NCBI GenBank assembly: GCA_019925795.1
Contig: CM034310.1
Location: 19,240,764-19,304,763 of the forward strand
From: Dendrobium chrysotoxum
Lineage: Eukaryota > Streptophyta > Magnoliopsida > Asparagales > Orchidaceae
Reading direction: 5' to 3'
DNA length: 64,000 nucleotides
In this document: one piece after another, positions 53,050 through 64,000 of the stretch
Numbering within the stretch: the stretch's first letter is position 1
How the letters are laid out: the number at the start of each line of letters is the position of its first letter
The notes under the pieces: model-generated
Told to the model about the DNA's origin: nothing
What the model saw: the letters and a program-made list of their open reading frames with translations, nothing else
Database searches by the model: none
Program-made: the position numbers and the translations under genes

Positions 53050-53326
53050 GTGACAGCTCTTATAGGAAGCGGAGGGTTAAAATATTTAAACAAGAGCACT
53101 CAAGAGAGCAGCTAAGCTTACTTGCCAATCGATGATGTTTGTGATAGAGTTGCAGAAAGCTAAAGCTGCGAGCTGACATCGCTAGCCATGGATGGGCAGC
53201 TTTGAAAGGTCTCTTCTTTTTTTGTTTTTCAACTGCCCCCTTCCTGCCCTTTTTATCTACACAACCACTCAGCAAAAGGACAACGCCACCGCCATCCAGA
53301 AATCGTAGACCTTCTGATTTCAGCAG

Positions 53327-53350
53327 CTTCTCTCTCTCTCTCTCCCCCTC
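53327..53350 (+). repeat. CT-rich tract in TCP leader
   Basis: CTTCTCTCTCTCTCTCTC-type stretch about 100 bp before the ATG. GA/CT tracts in plant leaders and promoters can bind BPC factors. Confidence 0.4.
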
Positions 53351-53450
53351 CGCCCTTCTCCCTCCTTCCTCTCTCCCGCTCATATAATTACAGGTGTGGT
53401 AGAGGACAAGTTATAACTGGGAACTAGGAAGGAATGAGCTTGGGTTGAAG

Positions 53451-54560
53451 ATGGAGGTGAAACAACAAGCCAGCAAGCGATCCCGCTTCAGCAACTGCAA
53501 CAAGGATGACGAATTGGCCCGCACCATGACCTTATCTCAGTCATCGTCGCGGATCTTCAGAGTTTCTCCAGCTTCCGGCGGCAAAGACCGCCATAGCAAG
53601 GTGTTCACCTCCAAAGGGCTCCGTGACCGGCGAGTTCGCCTCTCTGTTTCCACGGCAATCCAGTTCTACGACCTTCAAGACCGACTAGGCGTCGACCAGC
53701 CCAGCAAGGCCATCGAGTGGCTTATCAAGGCCGCTTCCCCCGCCATTTCAGAACTCCCCTCTCTCGTTTCTTCGTTCCCCGAGCTCGCAGACATTAGTAA
53801 GATGAATGCTGAGAGTAGTAAGATGAATACCGAGGCCGAGCCTGGTTGCAGTAGCACCTCAGAGACAAGCAAGGGCTCAGTACTATCCCTCTCTCGCTCA
53901 GAAATACGCATCAAGGCGAGGGAACGAGCTCGCCTTCGTGCTGCAAAGGATAAGGAAGAGAAGAAAGAGGATGCTGGAGATCATCTTGACACCACGGAAC
54001 AACATCCTCAGGATATGAATCAGAGCTCGTTCACTGAGCTTCTAAGTGCTGGTTCAGCTAGCCAAACAGCTCAAATTCATGAAATATTGCGACCATCCAC
54101 TGTCACGACCGACTACTTTGGCCAAGCTGGCTTCTTTGCTCGAACTCAACATCTACCACCTTCGTTCTGTTCCACCAAAGGTCAAAATTTTGGCAGCTCT
54201 TCTCCAGTGGGAATGATGCCTTACAATATCGCCGCAGCCACAGGAGATAATCCAGAGATGCAACAGTTATCATTTATAAATGACCATATGGATTACAATG
54301 TCAACTTCTCCATCGCACCAGGTCTTACCAGTTTTTACAGGGGGACCCTTCAGTCCAATCCATCGGCTCACTCGCCATTTTCTCCTGCTTCCATGGATGT
54401 GCAAAACTTGCCATTCATCTTCGGTGCAGCGGCTACATCGACAGAGGCTCACTTCCATTCTATATTCGATAGTCGGCTGCACCTCAGTAGGGAGCCGACA
54501 ACTCCATTTTGCTTGGATGGTTACAGGCCCTCAGACCTCAAAGGAAAGAGAAAAAGCTGA
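53451..54560 (+). CDS. CIN-class TCP transcription factor with R domain (TCP2/TCP24-like), miR319 target
   Basis: A nuclear DNA-binding protein of 369 residues. CIN-type TCPs slow cell division and control leaf and petal shape. The TCP domain is at about 44-102: basic part K-D-R-H-S-K-V-F-T-S-K-G-L-R-D-R-R-V-R-L, then helix-loop-helix F-Y-D-L-Q-D-R-L-G and A-I-E-W-L-I-K-A-A. The arginine-rich R domain R-I-K-A-R-E-R-A-R-L-R is at about 153-163, a trait of TCP2/TCP24 within this class. Residues 297-303, R-G-T-L-Q-S-N, are encoded by the miR319 site. The end has L-P-F-I-F-G-A-A and a basic tail K-G-K-R-K-S. The ATG at 53451 starts M-E-V. The frame opens slightly earlier only by non-ATG codons. 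It is a single coding exon, intact, and the only clear host gene in the window. Confidence 0.95.
   Translation: MEVKQQASKRSRFSNCNKDDELARTMTLSQSSSRIFRVSPASGGKDRHSKVFTSKGLRDRRVRLSVSTAIQFYDLQDRLGVDQPSKAIEWLIKAASPAISELPSLVSSFPELADISKMNAESSKMNTEAEPGCSSTSETSKGSVLSLSRSEIRIKARERARLRAAKDKEEKKEDAGDHLDTTEQHPQDMNQSSFTELLSAGSASQTAQIHEILRPSTVTTDYFGQAGFFARTQHLPPSFCSTKGQNFGSSSPVGMMPYNIAAATGDNPEMQQLSFINDHMDYNVNFSIAPGLTSFYRGTLQSNPSAHSPFSPASMDVQNLPFIFGAAATSTEAHFHSIFDSRLHLSREPTTPFCLDGYRPSDLKGKRKS
54339..54358 (+). promoter_or_regulatory. miR319 target site in TCP mRNA
   Basis: AGGGGGACCCTTCAGTCCAA is the classic miR319 complementary site of CIN-type TCP genes. miR319-guided cleavage limits these mRNAs during leaf growth. 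It lies in the coding frame (R-G-T-L-Q-S-N). Confidence 0.93.
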
Positions 54561-55308
54561 TTTTGAAGACATGGCAGTCATGGAGCTTTCAAGAACTTCT
54601 GCTGTTTGCTGGTAAGAATTAAAAAAGCATCAATTTTTTCCACAGTTTTTTTATTTTTATTTTTTTATATGCGCTTTATAACTGGATTAAATCATTACGT
54701 TTTAATATTATATAATATAAAATTTTTTGACTCATAATTCTTAAATTCTGTATTTTTATACATTTTATATTATGTGACATATTAAAAATTATTTGTTATA
54801 ATCATAAACATTAAATTTAATTATAAAAAAATATTGCTTTTCTTTTCGCTCCTTTCTTTAATCCAAAGTACTTGTTGCTTTGGGGTTGAGGATGGCACAG
54901 ACCATTTTGGCATTTTGTGTGTTTAACGGCAAAGTCTACTTTGTTCACATCCTCAATATTAGGTAGGCTTTGGTCTTATCCACGTTATATTCTGCACGAG
55001 TATTGCTTGTCATTGATCCTTACAAGCTTCTCTGTCCGACTACGATGATTCCTTCTTTCCATCCGTCAAGTGATCAACGGTTGTCAAATTTTGTAGGTTT
55101 AGGGTTTCAATCCGGCCCTTTATGCTTGTCATTTCAGCCAGTTATTGCCCTGTGGCAGTCTTTTTTTTAATGCTGCGTCGGGCTAGATAGATCAATTATG
55201 AATATATTCTCAATGAATGGTTTTAGGCTTTAGCTTTCAATTCTGATTCTTGAAGGTCTTATAAGCAAAATGATCCTGACCGTAAGTCAATATATTGACT
55301 TTTATCAT
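54561..55308 (+). other. TCP 3' region and AT-rich flank
   Basis: A possible splice donor, CTGGTAAGAA at 54610-54619, lies about 50 bp after the stop, so a 3' untranslated intron is possible. The rest shows no gene. The small frame at 54970-55170 has no recognisable content. Confidence 0.35.
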
Positions 55309-55957
55309 AAAAAATAGTCTCTCATCATTTGAATTAGCCAACAAGAAATTCATGTAACGGCATTAAAAAAGTTCATGAAGTCCAGTCAACATTCCACATG
55401 CCGTGAGCACCTTCAGTAAATTAATCATATAATATAGACATCTTATATAAGAAAGAATACAAAATATAGGAATAAGTTGATCGTTATTGACTATATTAAT
55501 AGTTTTCAATACTCCTTTAAGCGTTGACTAATTTAGCTTAAGAAGCGCTTTTATCACACTAATTTAAGTCATTAACTTTTTTTAATAAAATATTTATCTT
55601 ATATGTATTATATCATATAAAAAAGAATACTGAAATCTATTAATACAGTCAATATTGAACCATTTATTCTTATACGTCGTATTCTTTCTTCTTTTTTTGA
55701 AGGAGAATTAAGGGATAACATTGGACTCACACACACATCATATATGTATAACTCTAACCCAAAGCACTCAACTAACAGATCAAAGAGAACTGTGTCCTAA
55801 TCTTTCTTATATATTACATTGTTGATAAAATAAGATTAGTTTGTTGAAGATGCTCACAGCATGTGGAATGTTGAGTGGACTCCAACACTTCTTTTTAGTA
55901 GTGTTTCCTGGGAACGTTTTGTTTTGCTAATTCAAATGATGAGAGACTATTTTTTTA
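55309..55957. mobile_element. MITE-like inverted-repeat element, about 650 bp
   Basis: Left end AAAAAATAGTCTCTCATCATTTGAATTAGC and right end its reverse complement form long imperfect terminal inverted repeats. Further in, 'CAACATTCCACATGC' (left, about 55388) pairs with 'GCATGTGGAATGTTG' (right, about 55859), and 'TTATATAAGAAAGA' (55443) with 'TCTTTCTTATATA' (55800). Pairing covers about 130 bp or more on each side with an AT-rich middle. There is no coding capacity. I found no convincing target duplication. Confidence 0.65.
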
Positions 55958-56917
55958 ATTAAATTTGAATGTTATTTAGACAAGTCAAACTCTTTTAGTG
56001 GCATGGACTTTTTGCATCTTCCTTTCGTTGCTATTATTTGTTTATTTCTATGCTAATATTCTTGTATATATTTTTGGACTCAAACTCTTCGCAGCTTTTT
56101 CTTATTGCAAGAAACAGTTGAAAATCTCGTTCTTTTGATTTTTTTTTTCTAACAGTATATTTGGTTTCATCTGTTCTATATATGATCGTTTAGCTGTATA
56201 CATTTTAATCATGTATTATTTGCTTAAGACCACAAACTTGGTCCAGTTCTTTTAAGTTTTTTCATGTGTTGTGTCTTATAATACTACTGGTTTGGGTATT
56301 CGGATGATATGAACCGTGAAGATTTATATCATGAAACCAGCTAACATGGATAATGAAATGTCAGATTTTAAGTTTAAAAATTCTACTCTGTTGAGTAGGA
56401 AGAAATGATGAACATCAAAACTTATGTAAAGCGAAGTAAGCTAGTTGTAGCTGACCCTAAGTAGTTTTGAATTGGCTGATGACGATCATCTTGATGATTA
56501 GGCGTGTTAATTTTTGTCATAAATAATGATTGATTAACGAAAACTATGGAACTGAAAAAAATATTTTTTTAATCTACATATGCAGTTAGAATTAGTCACT
56601 TCACTTCAGACTATCATATATTTGTCACTTTAAACCAAGAAAATCTCCTTATAAAAATTGCATTAGTAGAATAAATTAGTTTTACTTATTCTTTCCTGTT
56701 GAAAGATAATCTTTTTTTCAATTTCATATGAAGGATGTTATTTCTGAGCAACTGATGGGATGGATCTTGGATGCTAATGACTGATAGATGTTAGATATTG
56801 TTCATTAGCATGCATCAAACAATGATTAGACTTTAGGAAACCGTTGATGGCCATCTGTAGCATAGAATTAGTTACTTTTAAGTAGCATAGGTATCACACG
56901 AGTCTAAATTTTGTTAC
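55958..56917. other. no gene recognised
   Basis: AT-rich intergenic sequence without long frames or repeats that I can support. Confidence 0.4.
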
Positions 56918-56962
56918 AACAACAAGAATAACAAGAACAACAACAACAACAACAACAACAAG
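56918..56962 (-). repeat. (TTG)n tail of RTE LINE copy 1
   Basis: Runs of AAC on the plus strand, which read TTG on the LINE strand, directly next to the LINE 3' end. Plant RTE LINEs end in such short repeats. Confidence 0.7.
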
Positions 56963-57670
56963 CCTTTATCCCACTATGTGGGGTTGGCTACATAAATCCT
57001 TTTTCTCCATTGTGTCCTGTTAAGAGTCAAATTCTCATCTAAATCTAATAAAGAAAGGTCATTTCTTATATTTTCTAACAAAGTCTTTTTAGGTCTACCT
57101 CTATAAGTCAAATACAATACATCTACTTTCCTAACCGGGTCATTAGAAGGCCGCCATTTTATATGACCAAACCATCTAAGGAGACTCTCTATAATCTTAT
57201 CTTCCACTGGAGCTACTCCAACCTTTTCATGTATATGCTCATTTCGTATCCTATCCCTAAGAGTAAAGTCACTCATCCACCTGAGCATCCTCATCTCTGC
57301 AACACTTAACTTAGTATTATGATTCTCTTCTAATGGCTAACATTCTGCACCATAAAGCATTGTAGGTCTCACTACCATCTTATAGAATTATGCATGAAGT
57401 TTGAGAGGTACTTTTCTATCACACAACAAGCCCGATACATTCCTCCACTTCAAGCATCAAACTTGAATTCTACTAATAATATCCCCATCTATTTCACCAT
57501 CACTCTAAATAATAGACCCAAGATATCTAAAATGTGTACTCTTATTAATTACATGATCGCCCAAAGTTACAATCCTCCCACTAGATCTATTATTATTAAA
57601 ATTACACTCCATATATTCAGTTTTAGATCTACTCAGGAGAAAACCTTTAGACTTTAAGGTTGACTCATTA
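56963..57670 (-). pseudogene. RTE-type LINE 3' fragment, copy 1
   Basis: The minus strand encodes the C-terminal part of a non-LTR reverse transcriptase: M-R-M-L-R-W-M, the L-R-W-F-G-H-I-K-W-R-P motif, P-K-K-T-L-L-E-N and N-R-T-Q-W-R-K-R-I. One frame is open at 57294-56974. Upstream homology continues with frame changes to about 57670 and then stops, so it is 5'-truncated, as is common for LINEs. It is a diverged relative of the copy at the right end of the window. Confidence 0.8.
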
Positions 57671-59939
57671 TACGAGGCTAAATTTTATTGTTCAACAAAA
57701 AATTTACATTGTTTTTCATAGAACACACAATGAGGGGCAACCTTTATGCTAAGGTTTAGTATTGCCAAAAGTTTCAAAAGTATGTTCATATATCCTAGAT
57801 ATAAGGAACATTGGAAAATGCATAATTGCCTTCTACCTATGCTAAAAAGATGTGTAGTTATGGTGCTATTAAGGGAAGCACCTAAATATTTTGTCCTCTA
57901 ACCCAAGGTAACTATGATAGGTACAAATAATATGGCCAACCTAATCTTAATGGGGTCATTGAATCCTAAGGAACTTTCAGTCGATGATATTGAGGTGATA
58001 ATTACCAGTAGCCTCCCCACCCTTGTTAAGTAAGATAGGTATAAGTACCCGATCACTATGGACTCTATAGGGACTAAATATCCATGCAAATTAGAAGCTA
58101 ATGGCATTGAGAAGAGAATGAAGTATTAATAACAATAAGAAGAAGCTTATTTATATCTTGAATGTTCATTTTTGTATTGTACAACAATGGCCAATGTCTT
58201 CTCCTTAAGCTTCATTTCAACTCTTGAATGAAGAGGTTTATTTAGGAGGAAAATAGCGAGCTCTCCTTTTTCTCTTAGCAATATGAGACTATATAAGGAT
58301 AAAAATATTAAGATTTGGTGATTGGCAAGAACAAGGTCCTAATTTCTTTATTATCCAATAATCTAATGGTTAACTTTAAACTTCCAAGATATTCTCTAAT
58401 GGAGTATATTTTATAGGAACTTCAGTTTATTTTAACTACTCAATCTTAATTCATAGAGTGAAATACAAATAGTTTTTTCATCCATCTATTCAATATATTC
58501 AAGCAAATTTATTACACATTGGTATTGCATGATCCATGAGCCACCATGTCATGCAAGCTACATGCACAGATTGAATAGTATTATAAATTTGGTGTAAGTG
58601 AGAAACTAAGACCTCCATCTTATTAATAGAGAAAAGTTAGGCAACATACAAGGTGGAAGAAGCTTTTCTTGAATTCATTTCTCACTCTCCTAGCTCTTTG
58701 ACTCACCAGTCTCTCTTAAGTCTTAAGACCTGAGGTAGCACAATTCTCTCTTACTCCACAATTCGAAGATTTCTCTCTAAGGTCTTTCTCTTATGTTTTC
58801 ATATCCTACTTGTAACATCCAAAAATTTTGTTTTTTCAATGTTAATCTCAATCCTACAATTGGCAAGCAGTCAAGCTTCTAATATCCTCAATAATCTCAA
58901 TGGACAAAGATTGCCACTTCCCTTTATAAACGAGTTATCAACTATATCATGGGTAGCAATAAAATAGGGTATGACACACAACTTGTGTCTTTCATTCATT
59001 GTATGACATCATGATTGAGAATAGGATAAGTGTTTAGATATGGATCCCTTATGATGCCACATTTGTGGAGTAGCATTGTCAAGCTATCTTCATTTCTATG
59101 CAATCAATGATCTCCTTATGTTTCAAAGTTGACTTATCTCTTGATTTCATTCAATGCACCTTTTGAGATATTTAGCTGGCTAGCTTCTAGCCTCCTTCAC
59201 TTCTTGGTTCTTGACCTTCAGCTTCTCACCTCTTTAGATATGCCGACAAAGAATTTCTTGCGGCCCCTTCTAAGGTCTCCTTAGGTCCTGGAATACTCTT
59301 GGTAGTAATATTACCTGCTTGAGATCATTTTAGTAACATTATAGCTCTTCTCAGGACTTCCTTTCTTGCGTCCATCACGCCTAGTTCACACATCATCAAG
59401 TACTTGATCTTTTGATCATATGCCCACATTTTACTAGGCAATTTAATCATGTGAATCAAGCTATAATTGAGAGAATATGCCAACTCTCTCTACATATTGT
59501 ACCATTTTTCTTTGGATATTACTTGCTCGTTCGTGCTGATTTTGTAGCTTTGATTGGTTATTGTGGATAGTTAGACTTCATTTAATTGATCATCTTAGTT
59601 TAGTTGAAGATTGTTGAGAAGAGTTGATACTTTTTCAAACTCATTATCCAATATTAAAGACTCAAAGGGATCCAAAATTTTCATTTTCATCATAAAGTAG
59701 TTTTCCATATAATCGGGCATGTTTACTCAATAGGTTTCATCCTTAATCTTCTTTGAATTTTGCCATGACTAATAATTTTAAATTCCTTTCTCTCACCTTT
59801 TAATTTTCCTAGGTGATGTGGAGATACATGAGATCTCCTTTCTTTTAATTTTCTTTTCCTCGCCTTTCTTCCTTACTAATATGTTAGTCATGATAATTCT
59901 TGTAGAATTGATATATTTTCTTGAGGTAAACCTCATAGT
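57671..59939. other. no gene recognised; possible gypsy 3' flank
   Basis: Stops in all frames. It lies downstream (minus strand) of decayed gypsy integrase, so part may be the old 3' region or LTR, but I cannot support limits. Confidence 0.35.
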
Positions 59940-61140
59940 GAATCTTTTGAATCTTTTTTAGAATTCTTTGTGCTTTCTAAGACATTCAAGGCACTCTTTG
60001 AATGGAGCTTGACATAATGAACAATGGACTACTCTATTAAAAAAGAATTAGATATACTATTGACAGTCATCTCAAGTCATTGGATGTCATGCATCGAATC
60101 CTCATAGCAGGTGCACCATAGTTCAATTCACCACCTCAATTTTTCCATGAGTTTATAGATGAAAGGTGATTCTTTCTTTATAGTATTATATCCATCATAA
60201 CCCAAATTGCTTTCCAAAACTAGGTAAGAAAGCAGGAATCTCTATACGAGATGATTGAGCTTTCCTAAATGAAATGAATCTAATCATTCATGAAGAAGAG
60301 ACATGTCATTTGAGTTGAGGCATGTTTAGTCCTTAATCTAAGGGATTTGTGGTGCAATAGACATGCATCCTATTTAAGAATTTATCCACATCCAAGAGCT
60401 TTATTATCCAGTATAATTATTTCTGTAGATTTTATAGCATCATGTTAATCTCATGTTTAGGCAATTTTGGAGGTGCACGTATTCACTTTAGTTGACCACC
60501 ATTCTTCAAGATGCAGTGTTGGTCTCACTTAAAGATCAATCCCTCTGATATAGCATATCCTTATTTGGCATTTTCTAAGACTTATCATAAATTTTCATCC
60601 AGCTTGTAGAGAATGACATACTCCTCATGAGCCATGATGAGCAGGTTGTAGCTATATTATTACTAATAAGATCACTAGAGGACAAGAGAGCATTTATGCC
60701 ATCTTACTATCTTATTCTGCATATCCTTATATCGGATGACTAAGTTAAATTGATGTAGGTACCTCATTTACTTTGTGTCAAGTTTGTTTAAGTTTTAATT
60801 ATATTTGAAGGTATTTAAGTGGTTTGTAGCATGTATGAACCATATTTCTTTTCAAGGAAGTGAGGTTTGTGATCAATGCTTCAATGCTGGGCAAAGTGTG
60901 ATAATTCTTCATCATATGTCGAGTATTTCTTTTAAGCTTCATGTGGCTACTCAGAGTAATATTTTATAAGTCATCTTACATTAGAACCATGCTAAGAGCA
61001 TATTCAGATGCATTATTTTTTAATTCAAAAGATTTTCATAAGTTTGGCAAGGCTAAGGTAGATGTCTTTCTCATCTTTCTTTTTAGAAAAGGAAATGTGT
61101 CCTCCATCTTTGCTCACAGGAACACTTTTGGGTAGCTTTC
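59940..61140 (-). pseudogene. decayed Ty3/gypsy RNase H-integrase
   Basis: Reading the minus strand: K-K-Y-S-T-Y-D-E-E-L near 60920, the start of the copied RNase H domain; then scattered integrase traces, with E-V-V-N and M-V-H-L-L-x-G-F-D-A-x-H-P-M-T near 60140-60080. F-F-F-N-R-V-V-H-C-S-x-C-Q-A-P-F-K near 60000 corresponds to the usual 'Y-N-R-A-V-H-x-S-T-G-x-S-P-F-E' stretch. Numerous stops and frame changes are present. The motif order confirms a minus-strand gypsy pol. Confidence 0.65.
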
Positions 61141-63347
61141 GTCGATGCATTCAAAGGTATAGTGAGTATCGAGAATGGTCAGTCAGATTCCTAGGGGAAA
61201 TTGTAACTTGTTTAGTCTTGGAGTTTAACTTTCTTAGACAAACTCTAATGGGACCCTATGTGGGAGGTCCCATCAAAGAGACACCTTGAGGAGGTTCCAT
61301 AATATAGAGAGACACACAATAAAGATATATAAAGAGCAAAATATATGTGGTTTGACATTGGGGCCTATGACAATGGTGTAAATAAAGTAACATATATTGT
61401 ATAATAATCTAATATTTACAAAGATGGTCACATCCGATTAGATAGGCCAATCAATTGATGAGGTTCTAACAAAAGAAGGGAGGGGAATAGGAGGATCACA
61501 TTCCCTCTCACTTGTGTGTGTACATGCTTTCATTGCTATTTCCTTATGCTAGTTGCTTGCCTCACTCATTGTGTCTTGTGCCTATTGTGCTCCCTTGGCT
61601 AGGAAAGAAGTGATCATAGTTATAAGTGCCAATAGAATCAGAGCCCCATTAACATGGTGTTAATCATAGAGAAAGGGGCTAGTCCCCCCTATAGATGGTG
61701 TAAAAACTAAAGTAAGAATAGTGTTTATGACTTTAAAGGGTACATGGATCGACGGTGACTGATGAATAGTTGGTTAATTAGGCAATAGTTATTTAGGTGC
61801 AACATGTACATGAGGTATGGAAGCAGAGTAGATAAGAAATTTAATATGTCGTTACTCCTAGCAGGTATTCATACCTTCAATATTACTCCCTGTAATATAA
61901 TTTGAAAGAATTCTTTCTTTTATCAACAATCAAAGCTATCTAATTTTATCTATCAATAATAAAATTATATATCAATGGAAGCAAATTTTATTAATCAAAA
62001 CATCTATATGCATCTATATTCATTGACCAAAAAATCATATACAATACTTAAAAGAAATCATACAATTATAACATATCATTCTATTCATGAGTACAAAAGA
62101 ATAATTAAAATAAAAAGGAATTGAACCTGAGGAATCCTGATCAGTCTTATACTCTTGAACCTCTTCCATAATTTGAAATTATTTAAATCATATATAATGA
62201 GCTAAATAGCCTAACAGGTCACTAAAATCTTATAATTGAATTCCAGGCATGATAAGGAAACAATATGCATGTCGTCAGTTAATTCATAGCAGTAATAATC
62301 ATATGATCCGGAATCAGTGAAGAAATAGTAAAGTTTATACTCATTAGCGGTAAAATCTATAAAACAAAAATAGTAAGATACAAGAGCAATAAAGTAACCA
62401 GTAATCCCATAAACCAGTTTTGGCATCAATTGAATAAAATAGTGACCAGTCATGTCATAATAATACTATTTAATTAATAAAGAAATTATATTAATCAGTA
62501 GAATCAAAGTGTTAATAAAATTGTCAGCATCACATCAATGTAATAAATCATATGCAAGAGTATATTATATCCAGTCATTCTATATCAATATCAGTTTAGT
62601 ATATTAATCGCATGCTTAGTGTATCCAGTATATCTTATAATTAATACCAATAAATCAGTAAATAGTAATAATATCAGTTCAGTGAATCAATAATAGTACC
62701 GTTGGTAATAATAAGAGTAGAGTAGTACAATAATAATAGTAGTAGATCCGTACAGTAACAATAAATCAGTGTAATAATAGTAAGGTTTTATAGTAATAAT
62801 AAATCAATAACATGCATTTTAGTATCACACTAAACAAGCAAATAGTTCTAACTTGCACGGTATTTTTTTAATACTCATTAATCAGTAATCTGTATGCATT
62901 GGCTAGTAAATGGAGTTGTCACTCCTTCCTCGTCGACATAGTAATAACACCTTATAACTCCTAATCAGTGTATTATGAGAATCAATCAAGTATAATACCA
63001 AACCATAATATTTAAAAGAAAGCCCATTAGCTCACTATCCTGTATAGGTCAATCAGGCTTCAGCCAATGTCAATAAAACTAGTTTTTTTATTTGTTTTCA
63101 TACATTTTATTATCATAATATTATAACAATAATAGTGACCAGATATCACCCATTCACATACTAGATATCACCCATTCACATACTAATATTCATTCTCAAT
63201 ACTTGTATTAACAGTATGCTTAAATAAAATACCTACTAACTATAAATGCACAATTTCAAAATATAATCAAATTATCAAAGATTATGTAAAATATCATTTT
63301 AAGACTAATTATATTATAGCACTAATTTTTAGAGTCCAAATTATTCC
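61141..63347. other. no gene recognised; low-complexity stretch near 62600-62830
   Basis: The segment 62600-62830 is rich in AATAATAGTA and ATCAGT motifs. A short inverted pair GGGACC/GGTCCC lies at 61251-61272. The open frame at 62453-62211 (minus) has no known motif. Confidence 0.35.
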
Positions 63348-64000
63348 CTACAACAACAACAACAATAACAAGCCTTTGTCCCACTACGTGGGGTCGGCAA
63401 CATGAATCCTTTTTCTCCATTGTGTCCGGTTCAAAGTCAAATTCTCGTTTAAATCTAATAGAGAAAGATCATTTCTAATATTTTCTAACCAAGTCTTTTT
63501 AGGTCTACCTCTACCTTTCTTAACATAAGTCAAATCTAATACCTCTACTTTCCTAACTGGGTCATCGGAAGGCCGCCGTTTTATGTGACCAAACCATCTA
63601 AGGCGACTCTCTCTAATCTTATCCTCCACTGGAGCTACTCCAACCTTTTCACGTATATGCTCATTTCGTATCCTGTCTCTAAGAGTAAATCCACTCATCC
63701 ACCTAAGCATCCTCATCTCCGCAACACATAACTTAGTATTATGCTTCTCTTTTAATGGCCAACATTCTGCACCATAAAGCATTGCAGGTCTCACCACCAT
63801 CTTATAGAATTTTCCCTTAAGTTTAAGGGGGACTTTTCTATCACACAACAAGCCCGATGCATTCCTCCACTTCAACCATCCAACTTGAATTCTACTGATA
63901 ACATCCCCATCTATTTCACCATCACTCTGAACAATAGATCCAAGATATCTAAAACGTGTACTCTTATTAATGACTTGATCGCCCAAAGTCACAATCCCCT
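63348..64000 (-). pseudogene. RTE-type LINE 3' end, copy 2, continuing past the window
   Basis: The minus-strand frame is open from the right edge to the stop at 63384, at least 205 codons, with no break. Motifs: F-R-Y-L-G-S-I-V-Q, R-P-A-M-L-Y-G-A-E-C-W, A-E-M-R-M-L-R-W-M, L-R-W-F-G-H-I-K-R-R-P and G-R-P-K-K-T-W. This is the C-terminal region after the RT core of plant RTE LINEs. An AAC-repeat (TTG on the LINE strand) follows at 63351-63371. It is better preserved than copy 1. Whether the whole element is intact cannot be seen here. Confidence 0.8.

Noticed and set aside
53060..53387. Frames on both strands in the TCP leader
   Set aside because: They arise from the CT-rich leader, and the plus-strand frame has no domain. 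The leader is probably spliced nearby.
62211..62453. 80-codon minus-strand frame rich in Y and F
   Set aside because: Composition reflects AT-rich DNA. No motif or homologous domain was recognised.

Overview
The window is transposon-packed plant nuclear DNA. It carries Ty1/copia and Ty3/gypsy LTR retrotransposons, RTE-type LINE fragments and a MITE-like element. It has one recognisable host gene, a CIN-class TCP transcription factor with an R domain and a miR319 target site. That points to a flowering plant; I cannot name the species. A 500-base assembly gap lies at 30626-31125. || Layout. 1-4.3 kb: the dead end of a Tat/Ogre-like gypsy integrase, followed by several unrelated blocks of tandem repeats. 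4.3-11.0 kb: AT-rich non-coding DNA with about seven copies of a 165-176 bp repeat. 11.0-16.5 kb: element N, a 5.5-kb LTR retrotransposon (5-bp duplication CTCAG) with no gag or pol that carries only an extra gene, here called ORF3. 16.5-18.0 kb: decayed gypsy RT/RNase H. 18.0-19.6 kb: an old LTR of the same broad family as A and B. 19.6-30.6 kb: element A, an 11-kb Sirevirus-like copia element on the minus strand. 31.1-34.9 kb: an LTR fragment of a third related type, a decayed gypsy element on the minus strand and part of an old LTR. 34.9-45.9 kb: element B, a second copy of the same family on the plus strand (duplication AACAT), inserted in that old LTR. 47.4-52.0 kb: element C, a 4.6-kb short-LTR copia element on the minus strand (duplication ATTAT) with broken reading frames. 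52.5-54.6 kb: the TCP gene. 54.6-64.0 kb: a MITE-like inverted repeat, two RTE LINE 3' ends and another decayed gypsy element. || How the parts work together. A and B have the order LTR - primer site - gag - pol - palindrome array - TATA - ORF3 - two polypurine tracts - LTR. ORF3 sits where some Sireviruses have an envelope-like gene, but it does not look like an envelope. It looks like a plant transposon protein with a C-terminal helical tail. Element N has kept the LTRs, the palindrome array and a colinear ORF3 in one reading frame while lacking gag and pol. || The most unusual feature is a system of 15-bp palindromes of consensus ATCGTNCWGNACGAT. They stand mostly in pairs 19-22 bp apart, and the arrays lie upstream of TATA boxes at two promoters per element: the LTR promoter and an internal ORF3 promoter. 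The A/B family and N use different central bases (CGTAC/GTACG against CGTCC/GGACG) but keep the same outer half-site and nearly the same pair spacing. This fits a DNA-binding regulator, possibly ORF3 itself, co-evolving with its sites. That link is an inference. In copy A gag is intact and pol is broken; in copy B pol is intact and gag is broken.
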